Below, one piece after another: positions 42,588 to 52,061 of a stretch of 64,000 nt of DNA. Position 1 is the first letter of the stretch, and every line of letters starts with the position of its first letter. The stretch covers positions 186,001 through 250,000 of the forward strand of contig NZ_JAENHO010000001.1 of NCBI RefSeq assembly GCF_016785085.1, given 5' to 3'. The notes under the pieces are model-generated. The model was not told the DNA's origin. It was given only the letters and a program-made list of their open reading frames with translations, and ran no database searches. The stretch comes from Paractinoplanes lichenicola (lineage in GTDB: Bacteria; Actinomycetota; Actinomycetes; Mycobacteriales; Micromonosporaceae). Position numbers and translations under genes: made by a program.

Positions 42588-43694
42588 TCAGAGCGGCAGC
42601 CACTCCATGCTCGTGGTGATCTCGGCCAGGATCTCGGGGATCGGCTGGACGCCCAGGCCGGGGCCGGTGGGGACGGGCAGGTGGCCGTCCTGGAGCACGA
42701 AGGGTTCGGTCACGTCCGTACGGAAATAGCGGTCCGAACCCGACGTGTCGCCGGGGAGGGTGAAACCGGGCAGGGCGGCCAAAGCCACGTTGGCCGCCCT
42801 GCCCAGGCCTGTTTCGAGCATGCCGCCGGCCCACACCGGGATGCCGTTGGCGACACACACGTCGTGGATGCGGCGGGCCTCGAGGTATCCCCCGACGCGG
42901 CCCGGCTTGACGTTGACGATGCTGCACGCGCCGAGGCGGATGGCGTCGGCCGCGGCCCGGGCCGAGACGATCGACTCGTCCAGGCAGATCGGCGTCCTGA
43001 CCCGCTTGGCCAGTTCGGCGTGGCCGAGCACGTCCTCCTCGTCGAGCGGCTGCTCGATCAGCAGCAGGCCGAACGGGTCGAGCGCGGCCAGCAGCGGCGC
43101 CTGCCCGACCGTGTACGCCGTGTTCGCGTCGACCTGCAGCAGCACGTCGTCGCCGAAGCGCTCGCGAACCGCCCGTACGGGCTCGACGTCCCAGCCCGGC
43201 TCGATCTTGAGCTTGATCCGGACGTAGCCCTGGCCGAGGTAGCCGTCGACGGCGTCGAGCAGCTCGGGGATCGAATCCATGATGCCGACCGACACCCCGC
43301 AGGGCACCCGGTCGCGGGTGGCGCCCAGCTCGCGGGCGAACGACCGGCCCTCGGCCCGCAGCTCGGCGTCGAGCACCGCGGTCTCCAGGGCGGCCTTGGC
43401 CATCCGGTGACCCTTGAACTTGTGCAGGGCCGGCGCGACGGCGGTGGCCGCGGCCGGCGGGCGGGCGGCCAGGGCGGGCACCAGATAGCGGCGCAGCACG
43501 TCGGCCGCGGCCTCGACATATTCGCTGGAGTAGAGCGGGTCGCTCATCGCGACGCACTCGCCCCAGCCCTCGGCCTCGTCGGTGACGGCGCGCAGCAGCA
43601 GGACGTCGCGCTCGGTCTCGGTGCCGAACGACGTGCGGAACGGCGCCACCAGCGGCATCTTGATGCGCCGGAGCTCGATCCCGGTCAATTTCAT
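42588..43694 (-). CDS. N-succinyl/N-acylamino acid racemase (o-succinylbenzoate synthase family)
   Basis: A 368-aa enolase-superfamily enzyme. The active-site residues are K161 and K163 (RIKLK), D189 (QVDAN), E214 (LIEQPL), D239 (CLDES) and K263 (NVKPGR), the full OSBS/NSAR set. The family either makes o-succinylbenzoate for menaquinone or racemises N-succinylamino acids. No men genes are near, and the GNAT and M20 partners of the racemase pathway directly precede it, so racemase is favoured. ATG overlaps the GNAT stop (ATGA). Confidence 0.9.
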   Translation of the reverse strand: MKLTGIELRRIKMPLVAPFRTSFGTETERDVLLLRAVTDEAEGWGECVAMSDPLYSSEYVEAAADVLRRYLVPALAARPPAAATAVAPALHKFKGHRMAKAALETAVLDAELRAEGRSFARELGATRDRVPCGVSVGIMDSIPELLDAVDGYLGQGYVRIKLKIEPGWDVEPVRAVRERFGDDVLLQVDANTAYTVGQAPLLAALDPFGLLLIEQPLDEEDVLGHAELAKRVRTPICLDESIVSARAAADAIRLGACSIVNVKPGRVGGYLEARRIHDVCVANGIPVWAGGMLETGLGRAANVALAALPGFTLPGDTSGSDRYFRTDVTEPFVLQDGHLPVPTGPGLGVQPIPEILAEITTSMEWLPL

Positions 43695-44509
43695 GCGTCT
43701 GCCCTCTCCACCACATACCAGCCGGCCCGGTCGAAGCCGGTGACCCGGGCCCCGCCGTCGATCAAAGAACCGAGCACATCCCGTACGGCGATCCGCCAGC
43801 GCCGGGCGCAGGCCGGATCGGTGCGGCGCAGCGACTCGATGTCGGTCGGCACCGCGACCAGCAGCGTGCGGCCGTCGGCGGGGCCGATGACCGGTTCGCC
43901 GCCGGGCGTACGGTCCAGGGCGACCGCGGCGCCGGCCAAACTCAACGGCTGCGGACGCCCCGGGACGGTCAGGTCCCAGCGCAGCAGCAGCCGGTCGGTG
44001 TCGTCGGCGCCGTTGATGCCGTCGCTCATGGCGCCGTAGAAGTGCGGCAGATATTGCACCGGGAGGCCGCCCAGCTTGGCCATGTTGAAGTAGGCGTTGC
44101 GGCTGACCAGCGGGTCGTAGGTCCAGCTGATCGTGTGCACGCCGAGGTCGAGCGCCCAGGCCCGCTGGTGCAGCTTGAGGGCGTAGCCGATGCTGCGGCC
44201 GTGGGCGGCCCGGCTGACCCCGGCGATGTGGCTGTGCATCTCGCGCCGCCCGGGCGGGCCGAAGAAGGCGATGCACGCGCCGACCATGCCGGTGGCGTCG
44301 AACGCCCCGGCCACGTAGTTGCCGGCCTTGGTCATCGCGCGCAGCAGGTCGCGGGTCACCGGCGGGTCGGCCGGGTCGGACTGCCAGATGGTGTCGAACA
44401 GCCGGCACACGTCGTGCAGCTCGGCCAGCTCGGTCAGGACGCGCACCTCGACCCCGGCCGCACGGGCGGCCGCGTCGGCCGCCGTGGCCGGGCTGAGCAG
44501 GTCACTCAT
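43691..44509 (-). CDS. GNAT-family acyltransferase, probable D-amino-acid N-succinyltransferase
   Basis: A 272-aa GNAT protein. The acetyl-CoA-binding segment is HIAGVSRAAHGRSIGYALKLHQRAWAL, followed by ISWTYDPLVSRNAYFNMAKLG, typical of the GNAT group found beside NSAR genes. In Geobacillus kaustophilus the homologous partner succinylates D-amino acids to feed the racemase. The gene overlaps M20 upstream by 8 nt and the racemase downstream by 4 nt. The acyl donor (succinyl- versus acetyl-CoA) is not shown by sequence. Confidence 0.85.
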   Translation of the reverse strand: MSDLLSPATAADAAARAAGVEVRVLTELAELHDVCRLFDTIWQSDPADPPVTRDLLRAMTKAGNYVAGAFDATGMVGACIAFFGPPGRREMHSHIAGVSRAAHGRSIGYALKLHQRAWALDLGVHTISWTYDPLVSRNAYFNMAKLGGLPVQYLPHFYGAMSDGINGADDTDRLLLRWDLTVPGRPQPLSLAGAAVALDRTPGGEPVIGPADGRTLLVAVPTDIESLRRTDPACARRWRIAVRDVLGSLIDGGARVTGFDRAGWYVVERADA

Positions 44510-45599
44510 TGCCCGTCACCTCCACCACGAGCGCCGCCACCAGCGCCGCCCGGCGCGGGATCTCGGCGATCACCACGTGCTCGCCGGCCGCGTGGGCGCC
44601 GCCGCCCACCGCGCCGAGTCCATCCAGCGTAGGCGTGCCGGCACCGGCGGTGAAGTTGCCGTCGGAGGCGCCGCCGACCGCGGCCCGGGCCGGCGGGGGC
44701 AGGCCGAGCCGGGTGGCGATCGCCTGGGCCCGCGTGAAGAGCGCGTCGGAGGCGGTGGCCTCGAGCGGCGGGCGGTTGGGGCCGCCCTCGATCGTGAGCC
44801 GGGCCTCCGGCAGCGCCGGGGTCAGCGCGCGCAGGGCGGCGTCGACCCGCTGCTGCTCGGCGATGGTGCGGGCGCGGACGTCGACGGCGAACTCGCCCGC
44901 CGCCGGGACGGTGTTGGTGGTGGTGCCCGCGGTCATCCGGGTCGGCACCACGGTGGTTCCGAGCGCCGGGTCGGCCAGAGCCTGCACGGCGAGCACCTGG
45001 TGGGCCAGCTCCACGGTGGAGTTGACGCCCGCCTCGGGTTCGAGCCCGGCGTGCGAGGCGCGGCCGGTCACCCGTACGCGGTAGAGGGAAACGCCTTTGC
45101 GCTCGGTCTTGAGGGCTCCCCCGTCGGCCGCGCCCTCCAGCACCAGGGCCGCCGCGCACCCGGCGGCCTCCTTCTCGATCAGCTCGCGCGACGTCGGCGA
45201 GCCGAGCTCCTCGTCCCCGGTGATCAGCACGGTCACCCCCGTACGGTCTCTGAGCGACGCCACCGCGTGCAGGGCCTGGACGACGCCCGCCTTCATGTCG
45301 AAGCAGCCCGGCCCGCGCAGCGTCTCCCCCGTCATGTCGTACGGGGTGTGCGCGAGCGTGCCGATCGGCCACACCGTGTCATGGTGGCCCAGCAGCAGCA
45401 CCCGGGGCGGGCCGACGCCGAAACGCCACCGCAGATGGGTCCGGCCGTCGATCACGATCAGCTGGGGGCCGGCGCCGAACAGCCGGTGCCCGACCGCGGC
45501 CACGACCTCGGCGCTGCGGGCCACGGCGGCCCGGTCGTCCGAGGGCGACTCGCAGGTCACGAGCTCCCGCACGTCGGCCAGCATCGCGCACAGGTCCAC
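44502..45599 (-). CDS. M20-family metallopeptidase/deacylase, probable N-succinyl-L-amino-acid hydrolase
   Basis: A 365-aa M20 (ArgE/DapE/CPG2) enzyme. Zinc ligands and base: GHHDTVWP (His), CFDMKAG (bridging Asp), TGDEELGSP (Glu pair), and the C-terminal GGGAHAAGEHV (His). The dimerisation-domain motif GRASHAGLEPEAGVNS is clear. It starts at GTG 45599, one base after the previous stop. As third member of the NSAR trio it would release L-amino acid from N-succinyl-L-amino acid. Confidence 0.9.
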   Translation of the reverse strand: MDLCAMLADVRELVTCESPSDDRAAVARSAEVVAAVGHRLFGAGPQLIVIDGRTHLRWRFGVGPPRVLLLGHHDTVWPIGTLAHTPYDMTGETLRGPGCFDMKAGVVQALHAVASLRDRTGVTVLITGDEELGSPTSRELIEKEAAGCAAALVLEGAADGGALKTERKGVSLYRVRVTGRASHAGLEPEAGVNSTVELAHQVLAVQALADPALGTTVVPTRMTAGTTTNTVPAAGEFAVDVRARTIAEQQRVDAALRALTPALPEARLTIEGGPNRPPLEATASDALFTRAQAIATRLGLPPPARAAVGGASDGNFTAGAGTPTLDGLGAVGGGAHAAGEHVVIAEIPRRAALVAALVVEVTGNE

Positions 45600-45600
45600 G

Positions 45601-48600
45601 TCAGGCCACCTTGGGAGTCGCCCGCACACCCAGGTGCACGTATCGCTCACCGGTGGGCAGCCGATAGAAGTAGACGGGGAACCACGTGTCGCTCTGCGGC
45701 ATCCGTACGAGGAAAAGGTTGTCCTTGACGCCGACCAGCGGCAACTCGTGCACGGGCTCGGGACTGAGCTCGGCCAGCGGCCCAGTCTGAGTCATCCTGA
45801 GCGTCGGGCCTTCCAAGACCTCGAGCCGCGTGCTGGCCCGCTCGTAAGTGCCCAGGTGGGGCGTGATGTCGACCTCGACCGGGGGCGAGGGCGGGGTGAG
45901 CGGCCGCGGCATCGTCACCCCCGCGACCTCGGCGAAGATCTCGGCGAACAGGTCCTGATAGAGGTCGCGGGCGCCCTCACCGTTGGTCAGCAGCGTCACG
46001 GCCAGGTTCTGCTCGGGGAGCAGGCGCAGGAACGCCGACTGGCCGATGGTGTTGCCGTCGTGCCCGATCAGCCGGTGGCCGTCCCAGCCGAATCGGATCC
46101 AGCCCAGCCCCCACGAGTCGCCCAGCGTGTATTTCTCGGGCAGCTCGACCTGCTCCTCGGCCATGGCGGCGGCGCCGGCCGCGCTCAGCACGTCCCCGCC
46201 GGAGTCCAGGTGCATCTTGGCGAACGCCAGCAGGTCGGCCGCGGTCGAGTTGATCAGGCCGGCCGGGCCGAGCGCGCGCGGCAGCATCCACACGGGCGCG
46301 ACCTGCGGGCCGGGCACGTGACCGGTGGCGGCCCGGTGCAGCAGCGCCTCCTCGGGCAGGGTGCCGGTGCGGCGCAGCCCGAGCGGGGTGCTGATCCTTT
46401 CCCGTACGGCGGCATCCCACGTGCCGCCCGTCAGCTTCTCGATCACGCGCCCGGCCAGCGAGAAGCCGGAGTTGCAGTACGACCAGGTGGCGCCGAGCGG
46501 ATGGTTCTGGGCCACGTCCTTGAGCCCGCCGACGTACTTCTCGAGGCAGTCGTCGCCGCGGCCGGTGTCGGTGAAGACGTCGCCGTCGATGCCGCTGGTG
46601 TGCGTGAGCAGGTGCCGCATGGTCACCTTCGCTGCGACGCCGGAGTCGGCCAGGGTCAGCTCGGGCAGCACGTCGGCGATCGGCGCGTCCAGTTCGAGCT
46701 TGCCCTCGTCGACCAGCTGCTGCACGAGCGTGGCCGTCCAGACCTTGCTGATCGAGCCGATCTGGAACACCGACTCGGTGGTGGTCTCGACGCCCGTTTC
46801 GACATTGAGCACCCCGTACGCGGCCTCGACGAGCTCGTCGCCCCTCGCGATGCCCAGCACCGCGCCCGGCACGCCGTGCCGCTTGGCGAGCACGTCGAGC
46901 CGCCGCTGCCAGTGATTCTTATCAAGCGGCTTGCGACCCGTGCCCGTGTGCCGTTGCACCCACTCGGCGATCCGCCGGTTGAAGTCGAGCCGCTGCGACG
47001 GCGGCCCCTCGACGATCAGCAGGTGCGAGCCACCCGGATAGAGCACCAGCTCGGCCGGCACGCCACGCTCGCGCAGGGCGGTGTGCCACTGCTGGGCCTG
47101 GCCGACCGGGCAGCGCAGGTCCGAGTCGCCCTGGATGATCAGCGTCGGGGTGTTGACGTCGGCCACCCGGGTCAGCGGGGACATCGCGGCGTACCGCTCC
47201 GGCGTCTCCCACGGGCGCCCGCCGAGCTCGATGTCGGCCAGCAGGTGCCCGTCGTCCGAGGCGCCCGCCATGCTGACCAGGTCGCTGACCACACCGCCGG
47301 TGACGGCCGCGGCGAACCGGTCGTCGATCGCGGTCAGATAGCAGGTCATGAAGCCGCCGTAGCTGTACCCGGCCACCGCGAGCCGGGCCGGGTCGGCGAT
47401 GCCGTCGGCGACGAGCTGGTCGAGCGGTTCGAGGAAGTCGCGGGCGTCGGCCGTGCCCCACCCGCCCAGCGCGGCCTTGAAGAACTTTTCGCCGTAGCCG
47501 TCGCTGGCCCGCGGGTTGAGCAGCAGCACGGTCCAGCCGTTGGCGGCCAGCTCCTGGTGATACAGGTGAACGTCGTCGGCGGCGCCGTTCCACGCGTTGT
47601 GCGGACCGCCGTGAATGTCGAGCAGCAGCGGCCCGGCGCCGGTGGTCTCCGGGTCGCGGATCAGCCAGCCCTGCACGACCGTGCCGTCTTCGATGGTGAA
47701 CTCGCGCTCCTCGCGCACGAACAGCTCGACCTGGTTCTCGGTACGCCTGGTTTCTTCCCCGGTGCTCGCGTTCACGGTGACGATTTCCCCGTACGAGGTG
47801 GGGGTGGCCAGGACGATCGCGGCGGTGTCCCCGGCCGTCGACAACCCGGCCACCACCCGTCCGGCGCCGGCCACGATCGGGCGAGGCTCGCCGCCGTCCA
47901 TGTCGACCGCGTACAAGTGCGAACAACCCTTGTCCCGTACGCAGAAAAGGGCCTCATTCTTGATGAACCGTGGCACTGCCCCGGGGTAGGCCGGACCGCC
48001 CGGCATCACGTTGCGATCAAGGCTCGCGGCCAGGTCGCGTACGGGTCCGCCGTCGAGCGGGACGAGGAGCAGGCGCGCGTGGCCGACCGGGGCGCCCGGG
48101 TAGCCGACGACCACCAGCGCGTCGCCCTGCGGCGTCCACACCGAGGGACCGGCCACGCCGTCGGCCAGGCCCACGACGTACGGGCGGGCCTTGGGGTCGG
48201 TGATGTCGAGGACGTGCAGGGGCGCGCGCCACACCAGGTCGGCGTCGGGGGCGGTGGCCGCGGCGAAGGCCAGCCGGGTCGAATCGGGCGACCAGGACGG
48301 GTCGCCGGCGTGCCAGTCCCCCTCGGTCACCTGGCGCAGCTCGCGGCTCTCCACGTCGAGCACGAACAGGTGCTTACGCAGGTCACGCAGCCAGCCCGCG
48401 CCGTCGGCCTGATAGTCGAGCCGCTCGGTGACGATCGGGTCGCTCGCTTCGGCCCCGGTCGTCGACACGGCCGCGGCGAAGGCGATCTTCGTGCCGTCCG
48501 GGCTCCACACCGGCGCCCCCGCCCCCGTGGGCAGGTCGGTCACCGGCTCGGCCTCACCCCCGGCGGTCGGCAGGAGCCAGACCTGGGGCTTGTCCCCTCG

Positions 48601-48834
48601 CAAGAACGCCAGCCGCGTGCCGTCGGGCGACCAGGCCGGCGAGGTGTCGGCCGGCCCACGCGTGAGCCGCCGCTTGCCTTCATCGTCGGCGAGCCAAATA
48701 CCCCGCGTGACCCGATCTTCCTTCACGTCGTTGGCCCGCACCACGTACGCGACACGGCCGCCGTCCGGGCTCAGGGCAGGCTGCTCCGGCATAGTCACCG
48801 ACACCAGGTCATCAATCCGCGCACGCCGTGCCAT
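45601..48834 (-). CDS. Fusion: S9 prolyl-oligopeptidase plus class C beta-lactamase-type serine hydrolase
   Basis: A 1077-aa protein. Residues about 1-340 form a WD40/beta-propeller (repeated WSPDGTRLAF/SPDGTKIAF blades), and 380-630 an S9 alpha/beta hydrolase with nucleophile S491 in GYSYGGF. After residue 640 comes a complete penicillin-binding-type hydrolase with S694-x-x-K in GSISKVW and a YxN motif in WSYCNSG, plus a C-terminal beta-barrel-like domain. No signal peptide. ATG 48834 has GGGGGAG upstream. Two peptidase activities in one chain suit stepwise peptide degradation; D-aminopeptidase is a class C relative. Confidence 0.9.
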   Translation of the reverse strand: MARRARIDDLVSVTMPEQPALSPDGGRVAYVVRANDVKEDRVTRGIWLADDEGKRRLTRGPADTSPAWSPDGTRLAFLRGDKPQVWLLPTAGGEAEPVTDLPTGAGAPVWSPDGTKIAFAAAVSTTGAEASDPIVTERLDYQADGAGWLRDLRKHLFVLDVESRELRQVTEGDWHAGDPSWSPDSTRLAFAAATAPDADLVWRAPLHVLDITDPKARPYVVGLADGVAGPSVWTPQGDALVVVGYPGAPVGHARLLLVPLDGGPVRDLAASLDRNVMPGGPAYPGAVPRFIKNEALFCVRDKGCSHLYAVDMDGGEPRPIVAGAGRVVAGLSTAGDTAAIVLATPTSYGEIVTVNASTGEETRRTENQVELFVREEREFTIEDGTVVQGWLIRDPETTGAGPLLLDIHGGPHNAWNGAADDVHLYHQELAANGWTVLLLNPRASDGYGEKFFKAALGGWGTADARDFLEPLDQLVADGIADPARLAVAGYSYGGFMTCYLTAIDDRFAAAVTGGVVSDLVSMAGASDDGHLLADIELGGRPWETPERYAAMSPLTRVADVNTPTLIIQGDSDLRCPVGQAQQWHTALRERGVPAELVLYPGGSHLLIVEGPPSQRLDFNRRIAEWVQRHTGTGRKPLDKNHWQRRLDVLAKRHGVPGAVLGIARGDELVEAAYGVLNVETGVETTTESVFQIGSISKVWTATLVQQLVDEGKLELDAPIADVLPELTLADSGVAAKVTMRHLLTHTSGIDGDVFTDTGRGDDCLEKYVGGLKDVAQNHPLGATWSYCNSGFSLAGRVIEKLTGGTWDAAVRERISTPLGLRRTGTLPEEALLHRAATGHVPGPQVAPVWMLPRALGPAGLINSTAADLLAFAKMHLDSGGDVLSAAGAAAMAEEQVELPEKYTLGDSWGLGWIRFGWDGHRLIGHDGNTIGQSAFLRLLPEQNLAVTLLTNGEGARDLYQDLFAEIFAEVAGVTMPRPLTPPSPPVEVDITPHLGTYERASTRLEVLEGPTLRMTQTGPLAELSPEPVHELPLVGVKDNLFLVRMPQSDTWFPVYFYRLPTGERYVHLGVRATPKVA

Positions 48835-48959
48835 AACCGCTCCCCCTCGCCTCACGGGTCTTAGCGCGAAGCCTGCCCGCCCGGGGATGCCGTGTCATTG
48901 TGCGCGCCAACGAGTCAAAGCATCTCGACTCGTCCGCTCGCACCTAACTCGCTCTGTTG

Positions 48960-49065
48960 CCCGCACGCACGCAGCTTCCGCAGTCACCCGCGCGGCAGCC
49001 GATCGCTCGCCCGCAACTTCCGCAGTTACCCACTCGCATCTAATTCCCGCAGTTACCCGCCCAAC
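48960..49065. repeat. Degenerate short repeat in the upstream region of the S9 fusion gene
   Basis: TTCCGCAGTcACCCGC near 48975 recurs as TTCCGCAGTTACCCA near 49019 and TCCCGCAGTTACCCGC near 49045, 25-45 bp apart. They lie in the 850-bp gap 48835-49684, in which I see no supportable gene; short open frames here lack a family and codon periodicity. Confidence 0.5.
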
Positions 49066-49240
49066 GGCCGATTCGCGCGCACGGCAGCGTTTGGCGGCCG
49101 CGCGATTGTTCGCCGCACGAACACCGGCCGCCCCGGTCCGGTCCTGGACCGCCGCCGCACGATCACCGTTCGGTGGCCGTGAGCGGTGCCATGACCTGCC
49201 GAACCGCCGTTACTGCGTCCTAGGATACTAGCCTGGAGCT

Positions 49241-49270
49241 GTGCCGCCCCAAGCCCGAAGGGGACGGCAC
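49241..49270 (-). terminator. Candidate terminator hairpin left of the PucR array
   Basis: GTGCCGCCCC (49241-49250) pairs with GGGGACGGCAC (49260-49270) with one bulged base and a 9-nt loop. For leftward transcription it lies about 415 bp past the PucR stop and about 400 bp before the S9 fusion start, so it could end one transcript before the next begins. Confidence 0.45.
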
Positions 49271-49353
49271 CAGATAACAACAAGCGTGCGTCCTGCGGCG
49301 GAAATCGCTGCGTGGGATCCGCAACGCTGCGAGGCGTGCCCGAGGTGGCGAGA

Positions 49354-49615
49354 TGCGCGGGATGCACGAAGCTGCACCGGATGCGCAAGGGTGCTCAATG
49401 CGCGGGATGCACGAGGCTGCACAACAATGCGCGGGGCGCGCAAGGGCGCTCGGTATGCGCAAAGCTACGCGGGATGCACGAAGCTGCGCCAGATGCGCAA
49501 GGGTGCTCGGTGTGCACAAAGCTGCGCGACCTGCGCGGGATGCGCGAGGGCGCGGATGCACGAAACTGCACGAGAGTGCACGACACTGGGCGAAAGTGCA
49601 CGAGGCTGCGCGGTG
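49354..49615. repeat. Degenerate tandem array, unit about 45-67 bp
   Basis: The core GCAAGGGTGCTC occurs at 49385, 49440 (one change) and 49497, spaced 55-57 bp. GGATGCACGA(A/G)GCTGC occurs at 49360, 49405 and 49472. GCACGA-type words continue to 49615. The copies are diverged and irregularly spaced. Both strands are open over short stretches only because stops are rare; I do not call a gene. Confidence 0.65.
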
Positions 49616-49684
49616 TCACGGAGCCGCGCCGGGGAGATGCGCGGCACCGGTCGATCGTGCGCGACGCGGGCGGCGTTGAGCGGG

Positions 49685-51292
49685 TCAGACGGAGAAGACG
49701 CGTAGTTGCAGCATGGCGCCGAAGCGGGCCTCAGGATCGGCGAGGTCGAGGTCGCCTACCTCGGCCAGGCGGCGCAAGCGATAACGGAACGTGTTGGGGT
49801 GTACGTGCAGGGCCGCGGCGGCGGCTACGGCGTCGCCGAAGGCGTCGAGCCAGGCGGCCAAGGTTTCGACCAGGTTGGCGTGGTGTTCGGCGTCGTAGGC
49901 GATCAGTTTGGCCAGCGGGCCGGTCGGGGTGTCGCCGCGGGCGGCGATCAGGTCGCGTAGTTCCAGGACCATCGCCTTGGTGTAGACGTCGCTGAGCCGG
50001 GCCACCCGCAGCCCGCAGTCGGAGCGCAGCACCCGCAGGGCACGGTCGGCGCTGGCCCGGGCGGCGGCCAGCTCGGCGACCGTGGCGGCGGGCGGGCCGA
50101 CCCCGATCAGGGCGGGCACCCGGTCGCCGACCCGGTCCAGGAATTCGCTCGCGACCCGGGCGGCGCGTTCGGAGGTGGCCACCGGCAACAGCCCGTACGC
50201 GACGTCGCCGAGCAGGGCCACCGCGCTGCCGGCGTGTACTGCGCTCAGGTGCATGGCCAGCGCGTCGGTCAGGCGCTGGCGGTCGGCGGCCAGGCCGGAG
50301 CGGTCGGCCGTGCTCTCGGGGGCGGCCGGGGCCAGGGCGAGCACGATCAGGGGCTGGTCGGCCAGGCCGAGGCGGGCCAGGGCCTCGCGGGCGCCGGTGC
50401 CACCTTCGAGGGCGGTGCCGACCAGGTCCGTACGGAGGCGCCGTTCGACGTCGGCGCCGGCGCGCAGCCGCAGCATGTGCAGGGCGACCAGCTTGGCGGC
50501 GTCGCTGAAGGCGCGGGACCGGTCGGGGGTGAGCGGCTCGTGCACGGCGGCCCAGATCGAGCCGAGGAATTCGTCGCCGGCGCGGACGGCCACCGCGACG
50601 CGGGGCACCGAGAACTCGTCGGGGGCGGTCTCGGGCGGGGAGACGAACACCGGGTCGGCGCTGCGGTGCAGGTCGCGCAGCACGCCGGCCCGGGAGAGGA
50701 TGCGGGCGAACCGTTCGGGCACCTGCCGGCCCAGGATGGTCTCGACCCGGGACGGGTCCGCCTCCTCCTGACGGCCCGAGAAGGCCAGCACCCGCGAATC
50801 CGGGTCCTCGATCGTGACCGGCGCGTCGACCAGCGCGGCGACGGCGTTGGCCAGCGCGAACAGGTCACCCGAGGGCAGCCCGCCGAGCATCTCGGGGCCG
50901 GCGTCGCCGACGTCGCCCTGGCTGAGCATCGACCGGAGCAGCGCGGCCAGCTGGGCCCAGGAGGCACCGCGGGTCAGGGCCAGCAGGGCCACCCCTGACT
51001 CCTCGGCGGCGGCGCGCAGCTCGTCGCCGCCGGGCACCGGGGCCCGTACGATCAGGCCGGCCGCACCTTGGGGGCCGAGCGCACGCAGCAGGGCCGCGAT
51101 CTCGTCGGGCTCGCGCAGGCCGACCCCGAGCACGAGGGCGGGCGTGGGCAGATGCGGTTCGTCGTACGGGTCGTGGATGGCGATCCCGGCGATCGGCTCG
51201 GTGGACCGGGCCTCGCCGTGCACCAGGTCGAGCAGCGTGGCCCCGAGGTCGTCGAGGACTCGCCCGAGGCTGGCGCGCGGCAGCTGGCTCAT
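49685..51292 (-). CDS. PucR-family transcriptional regulator
   Basis: A 535-aa protein. The N-terminal half is the PucR sensory region (LVLGVGLREPDEIAALLRALG), with a central GGDEF-like domain. The C-terminal HTH_30 is LVETLAAWLDAFGDAVAAAAALHVHPNTFRYRLRRLAEVG, the family signature. PucR-type proteins activate purine or amino-acid catabolic genes. It lies directly behind the second importer operon (25 bp after its ATPase) and before the peptidase/racemase genes, so it probably controls them. ATG 51292 is used; 51313 is an upstream alternative. Confidence 0.92.
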   Translation of the reverse strand: MSQLPRASLGRVLDDLGATLLDLVHGEARSTEPIAGIAIHDPYDEPHLPTPALVLGVGLREPDEIAALLRALGPQGAAGLIVRAPVPGGDELRAAAEESGVALLALTRGASWAQLAALLRSMLSQGDVGDAGPEMLGGLPSGDLFALANAVAALVDAPVTIEDPDSRVLAFSGRQEEADPSRVETILGRQVPERFARILSRAGVLRDLHRSADPVFVSPPETAPDEFSVPRVAVAVRAGDEFLGSIWAAVHEPLTPDRSRAFSDAAKLVALHMLRLRAGADVERRLRTDLVGTALEGGTGAREALARLGLADQPLIVLALAPAAPESTADRSGLAADRQRLTDALAMHLSAVHAGSAVALLGDVAYGLLPVATSERAARVASEFLDRVGDRVPALIGVGPPAATVAELAAARASADRALRVLRSDCGLRVARLSDVYTKAMVLELRDLIAARGDTPTGPLAKLIAYDAEHHANLVETLAAWLDAFGDAVAAAAALHVHPNTFRYRLRRLAEVGDLDLADPEARFGAMLQLRVFSV

Positions 51293-51317
51293 GCCGCCTG
51301 AGCCTAGTGGCATGCGA

Positions 51318-52061
51318 TCAATTTCCGAGGGGTGCGCCGGGGCGCGGAACGGCCTCGAGCAGTTCGCGCGTGTATTCGTGGCGCGGGTCGAGCAGCACCT
51401 GCTCGACCGGGCCGCACTCGACGATCCGGCCTTGGCGCATCACGGCGACGATGTCGCTGACGTAGCGCACCACGGCCAGGTTGTGCGAGATGAACAGCAT
51501 CGTCAACCGCATCCGGCGCTGCAGTTCGCGGACGACGTTGAGCACCGTGCCCTGGATCGAGACGTCGAGGGCCGAGGTGATCTCGTCGGCCACGATCACC
51601 TCGGGCCGGCCGGCCAGGGCGCGGGCCAGCGCGACCCGCTGCCGCTGGCCGCCGGAGAGCTCGTCGGGGCGGGCGCCGGCCCGGTCCGCGGCCAGGCCGA
51701 CCAGCTCCAGCAGGCGGCCCACCTCGGCCCGCCGGTCCACGCCGCGCGGCATCGGTTCGGCCACGGAGGCGCCGATGCTCATCCGCGGGTCGAGCGCGGA
51801 GTACGGATCCTGGAAGATCATCTGCAGCGGCCGGGTCTTGAGGGCCTGCACGGGCCGGCCGTCCAGCAGGATCCGGCCCGCCGTCAGCGGCGCCAAGCCG
51901 ACCGCGGCCCGGGCCAGGGTCGACTTGCCCGACCCGGACTCGCCGACCAGCCCCACCACCTGCCCGGCCGGCACGACCAGGTTGACGCCGTCGACCGCGA
52001 CCGTGCCGTGCCGGCGCGAGCCGAACCGCACGGTCACGTCCTCGAAGGTCAGCTCGCGCAT
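51318..52061 (-). CDS. Oligopeptide-type ABC ATPase (DppF-like)
   Basis: A 247-aa ATPase with Walker A GESGSGKSTLA, Q-loop MIFQDPYSALDPRMSI, signature LSGGQRQRVALARALAG and Walker B VIVADEITSALD. The ...DPRHEYTRELLEAVP tail is typical, but it stops short of the Cys-rich segment of full DppF. ATG 52061 overlaps the end of the serine hydrolase gene by 13 nt. It partners the ATPase half of the permease fusion at 53416-55707. Confidence 0.92.
   Translation of the reverse strand: MRELTFEDVTVRFGSRRHGTVAVDGVNLVVPAGQVVGLVGESGSGKSTLARAAVGLAPLTAGRILLDGRPVQALKTRPLQMIFQDPYSALDPRMSIGASVAEPMPRGVDRRAEVGRLLELVGLAADRAGARPDELSGGQRQRVALARALAGRPEVIVADEITSALDVSIQGTVLNVVRELQRRMRLTMLFISHNLAVVRYVSDIVAVMRQGRIVECGPVEQVLLDPRHEYTRELLEAVPRPGAPLGN

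Noticed and set aside
42588..43694. MenC in menaquinone biosynthesis
   Set aside because: No other men genes are nearby, and the immediate overlapped partners are the GNAT and M20 genes of the racemase pathway. It stays possible that the enzyme is bifunctional.
49354..49615. Possible CRISPR array
   Set aside because: The repeats are diverged and of uneven spacing, spacers are not unique against constant repeats, and no cas gene is present.
49312..49995. Several overlapping short open frames across the degenerate repeat array
   Set aside because: They arise from tandem DNA repeats low in stops, differ in each frame, and have no start context or family. The right-hand part overlaps the real PucR gene.
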